NCBI GenBank assembly: GCA_022447545.1
Contig: JAKVBI010000014.1
Coordinates: forward strand, 140,920 to 204,919
Source of the DNA: Myxococcota bacterium
Lineage (GTDB): Bacteria > Myxococcota_A > UBA9160 > SMWR01
Direction: 5' to 3'
DNA: 64,000 nucleotides
The position numbers and the translations under genes were made by a program. This document shows positions 1 through 8,817 of the stretch, piece after piece; position 1 is the first letter of the stretch; each line of letters opens with the position of its first letter. The notes below the pieces were generated by a model. The model had not been told where the DNA came from and ran no database searches. It saw nothing but the letters and a program-made list of their open reading frames with translations.

Positions 1-409
1 TCTCTGGCCATTCTTCGAAGAGGTCGCCTACCAGCAGGGTGTCCCCGTCGGCACGGGTGTCGCGGGCGTTGATGAGGCTGTCGACCTCCACCACGTGAGG
101 AACCTCTTCCTCGAGGGTTTGGTGGAAGCGGCGGAGTTTCGCCAAGAAATCCAAGTCGAAGATCTCAGAGGGGCGGACGGCGATGATGATCAAGTCGTCG
201 CGGCCGAACTCCTCGAGAAAGGCCTTGTAGATCTCACGTGTGGGGTCTCCGTCGGGCAGGAAGCTATCTACGGAGGTCTCGAACTCGATCTTGTGGATTT
301 GAGTGACCCCGGCGCTCAGGAGCAGGGCGATGACTCCGATCACCCACCAGGCGCGGTGGAAGAGAAAATGCCCCAGAGCTTCCAGGCGGTTCTCGATTTG
401 GTCGCGCAT
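1..409 (-). CDS. MMPL/RND-family exporter, N-terminal part (cut by window edge)
   Basis: Reading leftward from an ATG at 409, an open frame of 136 codons runs off the left edge with no stop. Residues about 20-38 form one strongly hydrophobic helix (AWWVIGVIALLLSAGVTQI). A periplasmic-type segment follows, containing ETSVDSFLPDGDPTREIY and EEFGRDDLIIIAVR. This layout (short cytoplasmic start, TM1, then a conserved F/L-P-x-x-D stretch) is typical of MMPL/RND lipid or hydrophobe exporters, which use proton motive force in the inner membrane. Upstream codons in this frame are Arg/Pro-rich and look non-coding, so the ATG is the best start, although its ribosome site is weak. Only the first tenth or so of the protein is visible, so the substrate cannot be guessed. 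Confidence 0.72.
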   Translation of the reverse strand, partial: MRDQIENRLEALGHFLFHRAWWVIGVIALLLSAGVTQIHKIEFETSVDSFLPDGDPTREIYKAFLEEFGRDDLIIIAVRPSEIFDLDFLAKLRRFHQTLEEEVPHVVEVDSLINARDTRADGDTLLVGDLFEEWPE

Positions 410-742
410 GTCTCGGTGCCCTCGGCTTCGCTCGCGGGGAGCTTTGGGGCTCTCAGGCCGTAAACACTGGGAAGGCTCGAGGAGCGTGGACATGGAAATA
501 TCGTTGGGGGCTGCATGCAGGTCAACCATTTCTCGAAGGGGCAGCGCAGACCGGTCATCGAGACTTCGAGACCGTCGATTTCGACTTCGAACTGGCCCCT
601 CTTCGGTTTTTCCCTCACCGCCGCCACCGCGAACAGTTCACCGGTGTCACGATGTGCATCATGCCTCGGACTCCCGGATTCGGGTTTTGTTCTATCCTCT
701 GACGTGACGGTGCTGGACCAATCCGCACAATCCGCGACACGA
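410..742. other. Divergent intergenic region, 333 bp
   Basis: This gap separates the leftward exporter gene from the rightward glycosyltransferase gene, so it should hold both promoters. Open frames cross it on both strands, but none has a recognisable protein motif, and they look like the usual chance frames of high-GC DNA. I see no convincing -35/-10 pair, terminator or repeat. Confidence 0.5.
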
Positions 743-2296
743 ATGAAGCTCGACCCCATCGATTGGGCAGTGGGGCTCGGGCTAGTCGCGGCAGTAGCGC
801 TCTGCCTGCAGCTTTTGCCTCACCCTGTCGGTCACTCGGACGAGGGCTACTTCCTGCAGCATGCCCGGCGAATCCTGATGGGGCAGGCCGCCTTTCGCGA
901 CTTCCACGAGCAGTACACGCCGCTTGCCTACTACCTGATGGCACTGCCCATGGCGCTGTTCGGCATCTCCAATCTGATGACCACCCTGGTGATGACCGCG
1001 GTTCATGCGGGGATAACGCTATTGATGTACGTGGTGGGACGCCAGTTGGGATTGTCCCGTGCGTTGGCGGGGTCGGGAGCCTGTCTGCATCTCGCATTGT
1101 CGTTTCCAGCCTGGCCCATGGCGACAGGCCACTGGTTCGCAGCGCTCTTCAGCATGCTGATCCTCGAGTCTCTGAGTCGCCAACGGACCGTGGCACCCGT
1201 CGGGGTTCAGGGGCTGTTCGCAGCGGGCCTGCTGACGGGGGCGGTGACCTCGATGCAGCATCCGAAGGGGGTGCTGATCGCTGTCGCTGTCGCCGCGTTC
1301 ATCGTGTTCGATTGGGGGGTCGAGCGTTTCGGGCAGAGGGAACGCAACGCTGCCGCATTGGGGTGGCGGGCGTTGGCCTATGGCGTTGGGATTCTGCTGG
1401 TGGGTGGGGCCGTCCTGGCGAGCCTCTGGTTGCGGTCGGGGATTGCCCCCGTGATCCACCAGTTGGTCGTGGAGCCGCTGGGGGGATACAACGAGATCAA
1501 TGACGCCGCCTGGGGGGACATTCCACTGGGCCTCGCCCGGCTCTCGGAAAGCACATTTCCCCAGCTTCTGAAGTGTCTCCCACTCCTGATTCCACTGATC
1601 TTCGCGCGCTCGGTGGCGGCCTGGCGGCGCGGAGATTTTGTGGAGGTCCGCCGTTCTGGCTTGCTGGGCTTCTATGGATCCGGGGCGGTCGCGGCGACCC
1701 TCTACAACCCCGACCTGGTTCACATCGCCTTCATCGCGGCGCCTCTATTCGTTTTGCTCGCAGCTACGGGCCAGTGGGTCCTGACGACGCTCGCTCGGAT
1801 CACGCTTCGACCTGGGCTGATCCGAATGCTCGAGGCCCTGATCGTGGTCGGGGTGTTGCTCGGTAGCGTCCTGCACCTCGACACCTTCATCGAAGACCGC
1901 TGGAAACGTTTTCCGGTGTCGGCAGCCACCGCTTATGGAACCGTGGAGTTCTGGTCGGAATCGGAGGCCGAGCTGGTGGCGGCGGTGCGAGAAGCAGTGG
2001 CTCGGTCACCCGAGCCGGAACTGCTTTGTCACCCCACCTGTCCCTCGTACTATTTGTTGACTGGCACAGTCAATCCCACGCCCTACGACCTGGTCTTCTT
2101 TCCGGAATTGCATCAGCACGAGCACTTGCAGGAGATCATCGAAATTTTGGAGACGCGGGAGTTGGCGCACGTCGTGCTGCTGGGCTTGTTTCAGAAGCAT
2201 GACCCGGTGGTGGACTATGTCCGGCGGAACTACACGCCGGTGCACGGCGCACGTGCGACCGGCACCCTGTATCGACGCAAACCAGAAGCTGGTTAG
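743..2296 (+). CDS. GT-C fold membrane glycosyltransferase (family 39-like)
   Basis: A 517-residue polytopic membrane protein with about ten or more hydrophobic helices. The first helix (residues about 8-26) is followed by HSDEGYFLQHARR, with acidic residues D33-E34 at the head of the first extracytoplasmic loop. That is the catalytic position in GT-C enzymes such as protein O-mannosyltransferases and ArnT-like transferases, which take sugars from polyprenyl-phosphate donors on the outer face of the inner membrane. The ATG at 743 is chosen because upstream in-frame sequence is Ser/Thr/Arg-rich, unlike a membrane protein start; no strong ribosome site is visible. The soluble C-terminal tail (about residues 400-517) is typical of the family. 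Donor and acceptor are unknown. Confidence 0.7.
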   Translation: MKLDPIDWAVGLGLVAAVALCLQLLPHPVGHSDEGYFLQHARRILMGQAAFRDFHEQYTPLAYYLMALPMALFGISNLMTTLVMTAVHAGITLLMYVVGRQLGLSRALAGSGACLHLALSFPAWPMATGHWFAALFSMLILESLSRQRTVAPVGVQGLFAAGLLTGAVTSMQHPKGVLIAVAVAAFIVFDWGVERFGQRERNAAALGWRALAYGVGILLVGGAVLASLWLRSGIAPVIHQLVVEPLGGYNEINDAAWGDIPLGLARLSESTFPQLLKCLPLLIPLIFARSVAAWRRGDFVEVRRSGLLGFYGSGAVAATLYNPDLVHIAFIAAPLFVLLAATGQWVLTTLARITLRPGLIRMLEALIVVGVLLGSVLHLDTFIEDRWKRFPVSAATAYGTVEFWSESEAELVAAVREAVARSPEPELLCHPTCPSYYLLTGTVNPTPYDLVFFPELHQHEHLQEIIEILETRELAHVVLLGLFQKHDPVVDYVRRNYTPVHGARATGTLYRRKPEAG

Positions 2297-2375
2297 GCAA
2301 CCGTCGAGTCACTGGGGCGCGTCGATGCCATCTCGAACCGAATCGGTTGGGTGCAACCTGAAAAGGGGACAGGGA

Positions 2376-2888
2376 ATGAGCGGGTCACTTGCGGAGAGGG
2401 TCGAGGCACTCGAGAGCCGTCTCGAACGTGCGGAGGCGGAACTCGAGATTCACCGGTTGATCGTTCGCTACGGCCTGGCGGTCGATGCGGGTGATGCCGA
2501 GGCCGCCATGGCGCTCTTTACCGAGGATGCCGTCTATGAGGTTCGGGCGGTGGATACGGGGTTGAGGGAGTCCTCGGGCCAGACGCTTTGGATGGAGGGG
2601 GCCGAGGCCGTGGGGCACATGGTTCTGGGGGAGAATCACCAATCGCTGCTGCCCAATTCCGCCCACACCATCGGTCCCGTGGTGGTGTCCGTCGAGGGCG
2701 ACCGTGGGCGGGCCACGGGCTACAGCCGCATCTACCACCGGGAAGAGGACGATTTCCGGCTGTTCCGCATCGGTATGAACCACTGGGAACTCGTCAAGCG
2801 GCCAGAGGGGTGGCGCATTGCGCGGCGGGTCTCCCAGGCGGTGGGAGCCGAGGATGTGATGGAACTGACGCGTCTGGGCCTGGAGTGA
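2376..2888 (+). CDS. SnoaL-like (NTF2-fold) protein
   Basis: A 170-residue protein starting at ATG 2376 after a GGGGACAGGG ribosome site. Residues about 5-25 form a short charged helix (AERVEALESRLERAEAELE) often seen ahead of SnoaL_4 domains. Then come IHRLIVRYGLAVDAGD and ALFTEDAVYE, the standard cone-shaped alpha+beta barrel signature. NTF2-like proteins of this group act as small isomerases, dehydratases or ring hydroxylase partners, and sequence alone does not tell which. It lies 160 bp upstream of a DapB-like oxidoreductase on the same strand. A second SnoaL-like protein at 21955-22560 is only distantly similar and lacks the coiled start. Confidence 0.75.
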   Translation: MSGSLAERVEALESRLERAEAELEIHRLIVRYGLAVDAGDAEAAMALFTEDAVYEVRAVDTGLRESSGQTLWMEGAEAVGHMVLGENHQSLLPNSAHTIGPVVVSVEGDRGRATGYSRIYHREEDDFRLFRIGMNHWELVKRPEGWRIARRVSQAVGAEDVMELTRLGLE

Positions 2889-2966
2889 GGGGCCGGGTTC
2901 CAGGGCCCAGTTGCCCGCTTCCGATTTTCCGCGCTCCGCACGCAGCCCTGGGTTTCCAGCGGCCGG

Positions 2967-2985
2967 CGATCGGCAGGTCCGATCG
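2967..2985. promoter_or_regulatory. Perfect 7-bp inverted repeat upstream of the DapB-like gene
   Basis: CGATCGG, five bases (CAGGT), then CCGATCG: perfect 7-bp arms, 63 bp before the GTG at 3049. No T-run follows, so it is not a rho-independent terminator. It could be an operator for a dimeric regulator or a hairpin in the 5' leader. No cognate regulator is adjacent. Confidence 0.3.
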
Positions 2986-3048
2986 GCGTGTCTGCGGGCT
3001 CGCTGTCGGGTAGGGTGGCGGTTACGACAGTTTCGAGGAGGTCTGAGC

Positions 3049-4089
3049 GTGTCCCTTCGAGTGGTGCAGTGGTGTACGGGAATCGTGGGAACGAGTGCGG
3101 TGCGTGCCATGCTGCGCCACCCGGGTCTCGAGGTCGTGGGTTGTTTTGCGTACAGCGAGGAGAAGCGTGGGGCCGACGTGGGGAGCCTGTGCGGGGTGGA
3201 TCCCATCGGAGTCGAAGCCACCGACGACGTCGAGGCGCTGCTGGCCCTGCGGCCGGATTGCGTGCTCTACAACCCCTTGTTCCCCGATGTCGAGGAGATG
3301 GTCCGGATTCTCGAGGCGGGCATCAATCTGGTTTCTACCTCCTACTTCATTACCGGCCGCTCGCGTTACTTCGGCACCGAGGGCATCGAGCGGCTCGAGG
3401 CCGCGGCTCGCAGGGGCGGGGTTTCGCTCTACGGAAGTGGCGTGAACCCGGGTTTCGCCAACACCGTGGGCCTGCTGGCCACCGGGGTGTGCCAACACGT
3501 CACGCGGGTCTCGGTGCTCGAGTCCGTGGATTGCACCCACTACGCGTCGGCTGAAACCTGGGAGGCATGCGGGCTCGGCCGTCCCATCGACGACCCCGAG
3601 ATTCACGCCATGGCGCGCAGCCTGACGGCAGTGTTCGAGGACGCGGTGGATCTGATGGCACGGGCCCTGCGGGTGGAACTCGACGAAATTCATTACGAGT
3701 CGGAATTCGCGGTCGCCACCCACAAGACCGAGCTCGGTTTCATGACCATCGATCGCGGCTGCGCGGCGGGAATTCGCCACTGCTGGTCGGGCCGGGTCGG
3801 CGGCCACACCCTGATCGAGCTGCCCATCGTCTGGACACTGGGTTACACCCTGGAGCCAAAGTGGCCCATCGAGGACGGCTACGTGATCGAAGTCGATGGT
3901 CTTCCGTCGGTGCGCAGCCGCGTGTCCATGGTCTACCCCCAGGACTCGGCCGGTCCGGATTTCGGAACGGTCACCGCCATGCCGGCCGTGCACGCCATGG
4001 AGGCCGTGTGCGCCGCCGAGCCGGGGATCGTGCTGGCCCACGAGCTGCCCATGACGGTTGCGGCGTCGGTGGCGGGCCCGCCGCGTTAG
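3049..4089 (+). CDS. DapB-like NAD(P)-dependent oxidoreductase
   Basis: A 346-residue protein starting at GTG 3049 with a clear GAGGAGG site just upstream. The N-terminus carries a Rossmann nucleotide-binding turn, WCTGIVGTSAVRAM (residues 8-21), followed by VVGCFAYSEEKRGADVG. This is the layout of dihydrodipicolinate-reductase-like proteins and of 2,4-diaminopentanoate dehydrogenase. A GSGVNPGF motif near the middle fits that group. It is not the lysine-pathway DapB: it is about 80 residues longer and lacks the usual catalytic His-His segment. Such stand-alone paralogues are common in catabolic clusters, where their substrates are mostly unknown. Its stop codon overlaps the end of the convergent cyclophilin gene by four bases. 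Confidence 0.7.
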   Translation: MSLRVVQWCTGIVGTSAVRAMLRHPGLEVVGCFAYSEEKRGADVGSLCGVDPIGVEATDDVEALLALRPDCVLYNPLFPDVEEMVRILEAGINLVSTSYFITGRSRYFGTEGIERLEAAARRGGVSLYGSGVNPGFANTVGLLATGVCQHVTRVSVLESVDCTHYASAETWEACGLGRPIDDPEIHAMARSLTAVFEDAVDLMARALRVELDEIHYESEFAVATHKTELGFMTIDRGCAAGIRHCWSGRVGGHTLIELPIVWTLGYTLEPKWPIEDGYVIEVDGLPSVRSRVSMVYPQDSAGPDFGTVTAMPAVHAMEAVCAAEPGIVLAHELPMTVAASVAGPPR

Positions 4090-5144
4090 GGACCGGTACG
4101 GGAGCGGTGTCTCCAGCGCTGGAGGGCGGCCAGAAACATCACTCCCGCGGCAAGCGAGAGATGCCGCGTGGGCTCGGGCAGGGCGATCACGTCGGTGACC
4201 TCCACATCCCCGTCCAGCAGCTGCTGCTTCCAGTCCGCCCGGCGGGCGGCCCAGGAGGCCTCGGATTCGGCCACGGCCTCACACGACATCGAGTATCCGA
4301 TGGGATTGTTCCAATCGATGGGTAGCTGCACGGCGATTCGCCCGGTGCCCGGCGTGCACGGCACCGTGGGCGTCCCACCGACGCCGGTGCAGATGGGGTC
4401 CATCAGAATGGGGACGAAGTAGCTGTAGGACGAATTACTTCGGTTGAGGTCCTCGTCCTGCCAGTGCGGCGGGCCGGCGGCCGGATTGTACAGACCGTAG
4501 AGGGGGCCGTAGCGGGTGCAACCGTTGCCAGCGGGGGGGTCCGCGGGCAGGGTTTCCACAGGGAGTTCCTCGAAGACCTGGTTGAAGGGGAGTTCCAGGA
4601 TCCAGAGGGAGTCGAAGCGGGGCAGGGCCGCGATCTGATCGGCCACCTCCATGCCGAACACCACCCGCCCGAAGGCCGTGAAACCCTCACCATCGGTGGT
4701 GTCCAGGATCAGATTGTCGTCCAGGTTGATGAACCACTGGTTGGTGGCGCTGTCGGGCTGGCCTCCGAGCCGCGCCATGGCGAGGGTGCCGCGGGTGTTC
4801 GAGAGACAGGGCTCGTTGTCGAGGCTTGGCAGCTGGGGGATGGACGCGTAGTCGCTGTCGCCAGAGGTGAAGCCCCCGCCCTGCACCACGAAGCCCGGCA
4901 CGCTGCGGTGGAAGATCGTGCGGTCGTAGGCGCCGGCGGCCAGATAGGCCTGGAAGTTCGCGACGGTGTTGGGGGCTGTGTTCGGGTAGAGCTCGAAGTA
5001 GATCGAACCCTGGGTGGTGTCGGCCCGGTAGGCGATGGCGCCCGAGACATCGGGCACGCAGCCGGCGATCTGGGCGAGGGCGGACCGAGGCCCAGCGGCC
5101 ATCAGCAGCATCATCAACAACAGCAGGCGGGCCAACAAGGACAC
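4086..5144 (-). CDS. Secreted cyclophilin-type peptidyl-prolyl isomerase with PEP-CTERM sorting tail
   Basis: From GTG 5144 (GGGAG seven bases upstream) the protein has 352 residues; an upstream GTG at 5195 lacks a ribosome site. A signal peptide (LLARLLLLMMLLMAAG, cleavage after SALA near residue 24) precedes a cyclophilin domain. FHRSVPGFVVQGGGF carries the Arg80, Phe85 and Gln88 equivalents of the isomerase site, and NQWFINLDDN follows. About 120 unrecognised residues come next. The C-terminus has LPEPT, a hydrophobic helix (LAAGVMFLAALQ) and an Arg-rich end (RWRHRSR). That is the three-part PEP-CTERM signal cut by exosortase in Gram-negatives that make extracellular polysaccharide. It is probably an outer-surface or exported proline isomerase. 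No exosortase gene is in the window. Confidence 0.85.
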   Translation of the reverse strand: MSLLARLLLLMMLLMAAGPRSALAQIAGCVPDVSGAIAYRADTTQGSIYFELYPNTAPNTVANFQAYLAAGAYDRTIFHRSVPGFVVQGGGFTSGDSDYASIPQLPSLDNEPCLSNTRGTLAMARLGGQPDSATNQWFINLDDNLILDTTDGEGFTAFGRVVFGMEVADQIAALPRFDSLWILELPFNQVFEELPVETLPADPPAGNGCTRYGPLYGLYNPAAGPPHWQDEDLNRSNSSYSYFVPILMDPICTGVGGTPTVPCTPGTGRIAVQLPIDWNNPIGYSMSCEAVAESEASWAARRADWKQQLLDGDVEVTDVIALPEPTRHLSLAAGVMFLAALQRWRHRSRTGP

Positions 5145-5320
5145 GGGGAGGCTCCCAGACGATGGCTGGCGGTCCCTCTTCCACCTGGGCAGCACGCGGC
5201 GCCGGGTGGGCGGGGTTCATCGTCGACCCCATCAGTCTATCACCCGGAATCCCGGTCGTAGAGGCCGTCTTTGGGGAGGGGCGTGCCGAAGCCAACGGCT
5301 TCTCGTATCGTGAGCCGACC

Positions 5321-6364
5321 ATGCTGGCGCCCCGGAAACTCACCCTCAGCGTCGTCGAGCAGTCGCCGGTGCGACAGGGCGGCAGCGGACGCGAGGCCCT
5401 GTTGGAGACTCTGCAGCTGGCCGAGGCCGTCGACGCCTGGGGCTATCGCCGCTTCTGGCTCGCCGAGCACCACAACCTGCCGGGCATTGCCAGCACGAGC
5501 CCCGAGGTCCTGATTGGTGAAGTCGCGGCGCGCACTCAGCGCATCCGTGTGGGGAGCGGCGGCATCATGCTACCCCACTACAGTGCCCTCAAAGTGGCCG
5601 AGAACTTCCGGACCCTCGAGTGCCTGCACCCCAACCGCATCGATCTCGGTCTCGGTCGGGCCCCCGGTGGCGACCAGCGGACCGCGGCGGCCCTCGCGCA
5701 TCCCGGGCGCATGCGCGACGTGCGCCACTATCCGGATCAGATCGACGACTTGATGGGCTACTTGGACGGTGACCTGCCGTCCGGCCATCCTTTTGCTGGC
5801 GTGCAGGCCGGCCCGGACCCCGGCACACGTCCCGAGGTCTGGTTGCTGGGGTCGGGGATCGATTCGGCTCTGATGGCCGCCGAACGCGGCTTGCCCTTCA
5901 GTTTTGCCCACTTCTTCGGCACGGCCGCCGCACAGGGGCCCGCCATCGTGGAGCACTACCGGGATCGCTTCCAGCCGTCTCCCGAGTTGGACGAGCCGCG
6001 CCTCAACGTGGCCCTTCAGGTGCTCTGCTCCGAAGACGCTCGGGTGGTGGAGGGGTGCCTGGCCAGCATGAAACTCGGACGCATCAACATGGCTCGGGGG
6101 GTGGGGCTCGGCTTGGTGCCTCCCGAGGAGGCTCTTGCTCACGAGTTCAGTGCCGAGGAGGAGGTCTTCCTGACGCGTTCGGGGATGTCGAGCATTGCCG
6201 GGACACCAGAGTCCGTGGTGCGCGAGGTGTTGGAACTGGCCGACCGTTACCAGACCGACGATGTCTCCATCGTGACCTTCAGTTACGACTTCCAGGTGCG
6301 CCTTCGTTCCTTCGAACTGCTGGCCGAGAGTTTCGGGCTGGCGGGGGCAGGGGAATCGGCCTGA
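5321..6364 (+). CDS. LLM-class flavin-dependent oxidoreductase (MsnO8/YhbW-like)
   Basis: A 347-residue bacterial-luciferase-like TIM barrel. LSVVEQSPVRQGG (residues 9-21), FWLAEHHN (46-52), VGSGGIMLPHYSALKVAENF and LGLGRAPGGD are hallmarks of the luciferase-like subgroup often named MsnO8 or YhbW, which usually uses FMN with external reductant. The ATG at 5321 aligns with the family start; in-frame sequence upstream is low-complexity and non-family. It is divergent from the cyclophilin gene across about 176 bp. It is the first of five LLM-superfamily enzymes in the window and differs from the other four, which look F420-type. Substrate unknown. Confidence 0.85.
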   Translation: MLAPRKLTLSVVEQSPVRQGGSGREALLETLQLAEAVDAWGYRRFWLAEHHNLPGIASTSPEVLIGEVAARTQRIRVGSGGIMLPHYSALKVAENFRTLECLHPNRIDLGLGRAPGGDQRTAAALAHPGRMRDVRHYPDQIDDLMGYLDGDLPSGHPFAGVQAGPDPGTRPEVWLLGSGIDSALMAAERGLPFSFAHFFGTAAAQGPAIVEHYRDRFQPSPELDEPRLNVALQVLCSEDARVVEGCLASMKLGRINMARGVGLGLVPPEEALAHEFSAEEEVFLTRSGMSSIAGTPESVVREVLELADRYQTDDVSIVTFSYDFQVRLRSFELLAESFGLAGAGESA

Positions 6365-6398
6365 GCGGACCGGTGTATTCCGAGCGGTTTGGCCCCGA

Positions 6399-7781
6399 TC
6401 AGCGCGCGTAGCCCAGCAACTCCAGGCGCTCGCGCATTTCGGGACTGATCTCCGGCTGCTCGTCGGGGTCCGGGTCTTCATAGTCGATCCAGTTCGCGGC
6501 GACTCCCAGGGCTGCTTCGAGATCGGCGCGACTCGCCGGGCGTGCCCGGCCTGCGTTGTTTTCGATGCGTGACAGTGTTCCGTTGGGCTTCATCACGAAG
6601 GTCTCGGGGCCGACGATCACCACCAGTCGGTGTCGGGGGCTGATTCCCGCGCGAGGAAACAGTTCGACGATGACGGGTTCTGGCTTCAGGGGGTCTCCGT
6701 CCAGGGCAGGGACGAGACTGCGACCTCGAAATGATGGGGGCGCTGGGATCTGGGCCAGATCGAGCAGGGTGGGTGCTAGATCGATCAGTGAGACCGGGGT
6801 CTCGACTGTGCCGGGGGCTGCGCCGGGTCCCGCGATGATCAGGGGAATGCGGATCTCGGCAGGCGCGAGGGATTCCCCGTGTAGGTAGTGTCCGCCTTCT
6901 CCGAGGAGTTCCCCGTGGTCGGCGGTCAGAACGATCCAGGTGTTCTGGGTGAGACCGGCCTCTTCGAGGAACGCCACCCATTGACCAAGGGCTTCGTCGA
7001 AGCTCTTCACTTCTGTGCCATAGAGTCCGTGGATCAACCGGGTTTCCTGGGGACCGAAGTTCCAGTTGCCGTCGACCAGCCGCTCCGAGAGAACGGCGGC
7101 ACCGGCCCGGCAAGACTCGGAAGTTTCGCAGCGGTACGGGGTGTGGGGTTCCATGTAGTGGAGGTACAGAAAGAAGGGGGCCTCGCGTTTTTCATGCTGT
7201 CTTGTGGTCAACCAGCCCTGCGCGAGTTCGTTGACGGTGGTGGCCGTTGCATTGGGGAATAATTCGAGTTTGGTCTTGCCCCAGTTGCCGAGATCGACGA
7301 CGGATTCGTATCGATCGAACCCCTGCTCGAAGCCGAAGCCCTCTTTGAGCAACACGTTGGCGGTCCAGCCCGCGGTCTCGTACCCGGCGGCGCTGAGGGT
7401 TTCGACGAGGGTCGGTTCTCGCTCCTGGAGTGATGAGCCCCAGGCGATGGCGCGGTGTTGGGATCCGATCTGAGAGAGCCACAGGGAGGCCATGGCCGGC
7501 AGAGTCCACGAAGACGTCGAGTAGGCGTTGTCGAAGGACACGCCGCGTTTGGCCAGCGCCGTGGTGTGGGGCATCGATTCCCTGCCGCCTGCAAACCGGT
7601 GGGCATCCAGCCTCAAGGTGTCGACGACCACCACGACGAAATTGGGAGGTTTCGCCGGCGGAGGGGGAGTACAGGTCAACGCACTGGCCATCAGCATCAG
7701 GAGGGGGATCCGGTGCCATGACCACCGTCCCGGGGTGGCCCGGCTGCCCTTTTCCGGGAGCTGGTATGCGGGGTGTCCCAC
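6399..7781 (-). CDS. Sulfatase/alkaline-phosphatase-superfamily lipoprotein-like hydrolase, atypical nucleophile site
   Basis: 460 residues from GTG 7781. An N-terminal hydrophobic stretch ends in ASALTC near residue 37, a possible but non-canonical lipobox. The sulfatase fold is clear: VVVVVDTLRLD (metal Asp54), the nucleophile region STSSWTLPAMAS (90-99) and a second metal site TADHGE. Classical sulfatases need C/S-x-P-x-R for formylglycine. Here the segment reads T-L-P-A-M, with Thr93 in place of Cys and no Arg. Thr is the nucleophile in the related LtaS and phosphoethanolamine transferases, so this may be a phospho-transferase or phosphodiesterase, or act on another ester. A second such protein is at 18259-19734. 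Likely periplasmic or membrane-anchored. Confidence 0.8.
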   Translation of the reverse strand: MGHPAYQLPEKGSRATPGRWSWHRIPLLMLMASALTCTPPPPAKPPNFVVVVVDTLRLDAHRFAGGRESMPHTTALAKRGVSFDNAYSTSSWTLPAMASLWLSQIGSQHRAIAWGSSLQEREPTLVETLSAAGYETAGWTANVLLKEGFGFEQGFDRYESVVDLGNWGKTKLELFPNATATTVNELAQGWLTTRQHEKREAPFFLYLHYMEPHTPYRCETSESCRAGAAVLSERLVDGNWNFGPQETRLIHGLYGTEVKSFDEALGQWVAFLEEAGLTQNTWIVLTADHGELLGEGGHYLHGESLAPAEIRIPLIIAGPGAAPGTVETPVSLIDLAPTLLDLAQIPAPPSFRGRSLVPALDGDPLKPEPVIVELFPRAGISPRHRLVVIVGPETFVMKPNGTLSRIENNAGRARPASRADLEAALGVAANWIDYEDPDPDEQPEISPEMRERLELLGYAR

Positions 7782-7817
7782 GAGCCCATGCTAGCGCCCG
7801 CGATGGCCCCGGAGGGG

Positions 7818-8723
7818 TCAGACTCGCCGACGGCGGGCCGAGACCCCTTCGAGGAAGGGGCGGATCTCTCGGGAGTCACGAACGAAGCCGCGCAAACCCA
7901 GTGCCGCCAGGGTCACCCCTCGTTCTTCCAGGCTCTCGAGCCCGGCGAGGGTGGCGTCGAGGTCCAGGTTGCCCGCCGCGTCGGATCGGCGTTTCAAGCC
8001 GGCGCGTACCTGGAGGGTCGAGGCGTCGCGTCCTGCTTCGGTCAGGGCTCGGCGCAGGGTTCCAATGCCTTGGCCGACCTCGTCCGAGTTTCCCAGTGCG
8101 GCGGGAAGCCAACGCGCGCCGAACTCGAGCATGCGGCGCAGATTGGCGGGGTGGAGGCCTCCGCCGAACCACAGGGGTACCCCGCCGTCTTGTCGCGGGT
8201 GTGGGAGGCAGCGCAGATCGGTAAACGAGACTGTCTCCGATTCGAAGGAAGCCGGAGAGTGGTTCCAGAGGGTCAGGCATGCGCGCAGCGTGTCGTCCAT
8301 GCGGGCTCCGCGTTTCTCGAAAGGTGCGCCGGCTGCAGCGAACTCGGCTTCGTGCCAGCCCGTACCCACACCCAGATCGAGGCGGCCTTGGGACAGGACA
8401 TCCAAAGTGGCCGCTGTTTTGGCCAACAGCAGGGGAGGGCGCAGGGGGGCAATGAGCACCCCCGTAGCCAGGCGAACACGCGAGGTCGCGCCTGCGATGG
8501 CGGCGAGGCTCGTCAGAGGTTCCATCCACGGTTCGTCGAGGTCGTAGGGGTAGCGACCGTAGGGGTAGTGGTCCGTTCCTGTGCCAATGGCCAGATGGTC
8601 GGCGAGAGCGAGTTGGTCGATGCCTTCCGCGTCGGCAATTCGCGCCGTCTCAACCAGCGCTGCAAGGTCGTCGCCGAAGAGCTCCGAGAGGTTCGACAGG
8701 GTGATGGAGATGGCGATGGACAA
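7818..8723 (-). CDS. LLM-class F420-dependent oxidoreductase
   Basis: Best start is TTG 8723: GGGGGAG lies five bases upstream and the first residues (SIAISITL) form strand 1 of the barrel. GTG 8750 is possible but has no ribosome site. The 301-residue protein shows LALADHLAIGTGTD, the central SRVRLATGVLIAPLRPP and the LGVGTGWHEAEFAA signature, typical of F420-dependent LLM oxidoreductases (TIGR03619-like). The C-terminal half has PLWFGGGL and GARWLPA, also conserved in the family. It follows the sulfatase-like gene on the same strand after a 36-bp gap and is divergent from the P450 gene, with about 95 bp of shared promoter. Substrate not predictable. Confidence 0.82.
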   Translation of the reverse strand: MSIAISITLSNLSELFGDDLAALVETARIADAEGIDQLALADHLAIGTGTDHYPYGRYPYDLDEPWMEPLTSLAAIAGATSRVRLATGVLIAPLRPPLLLAKTAATLDVLSQGRLDLGVGTGWHEAEFAAAGAPFEKRGARMDDTLRACLTLWNHSPASFESETVSFTDLRCLPHPRQDGGVPLWFGGGLHPANLRRMLEFGARWLPAALGNSDEVGQGIGTLRRALTEAGRDASTLQVRAGLKRRSDAAGNLDLDATLAGLESLEERGVTLAALGLRGFVRDSREIRPFLEGVSARRRRV

Positions 8724-8817
8724 GTCGGCTCCCCCGATCCTGATTCTCACGCTTGCGCCGCGCCGGCGCAATCGCGGACAATGGCCGCCGTTCATCCCAT
8801 CTGGAAGGTTTTTTTCG

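Noticed and set aside
340-759. Reverse frame (139 codons) in the first intergenic region
   Set aside because: Low-complexity and Pro/Ser-rich, no motif; the strand is better explained by the exporter gene in another frame.
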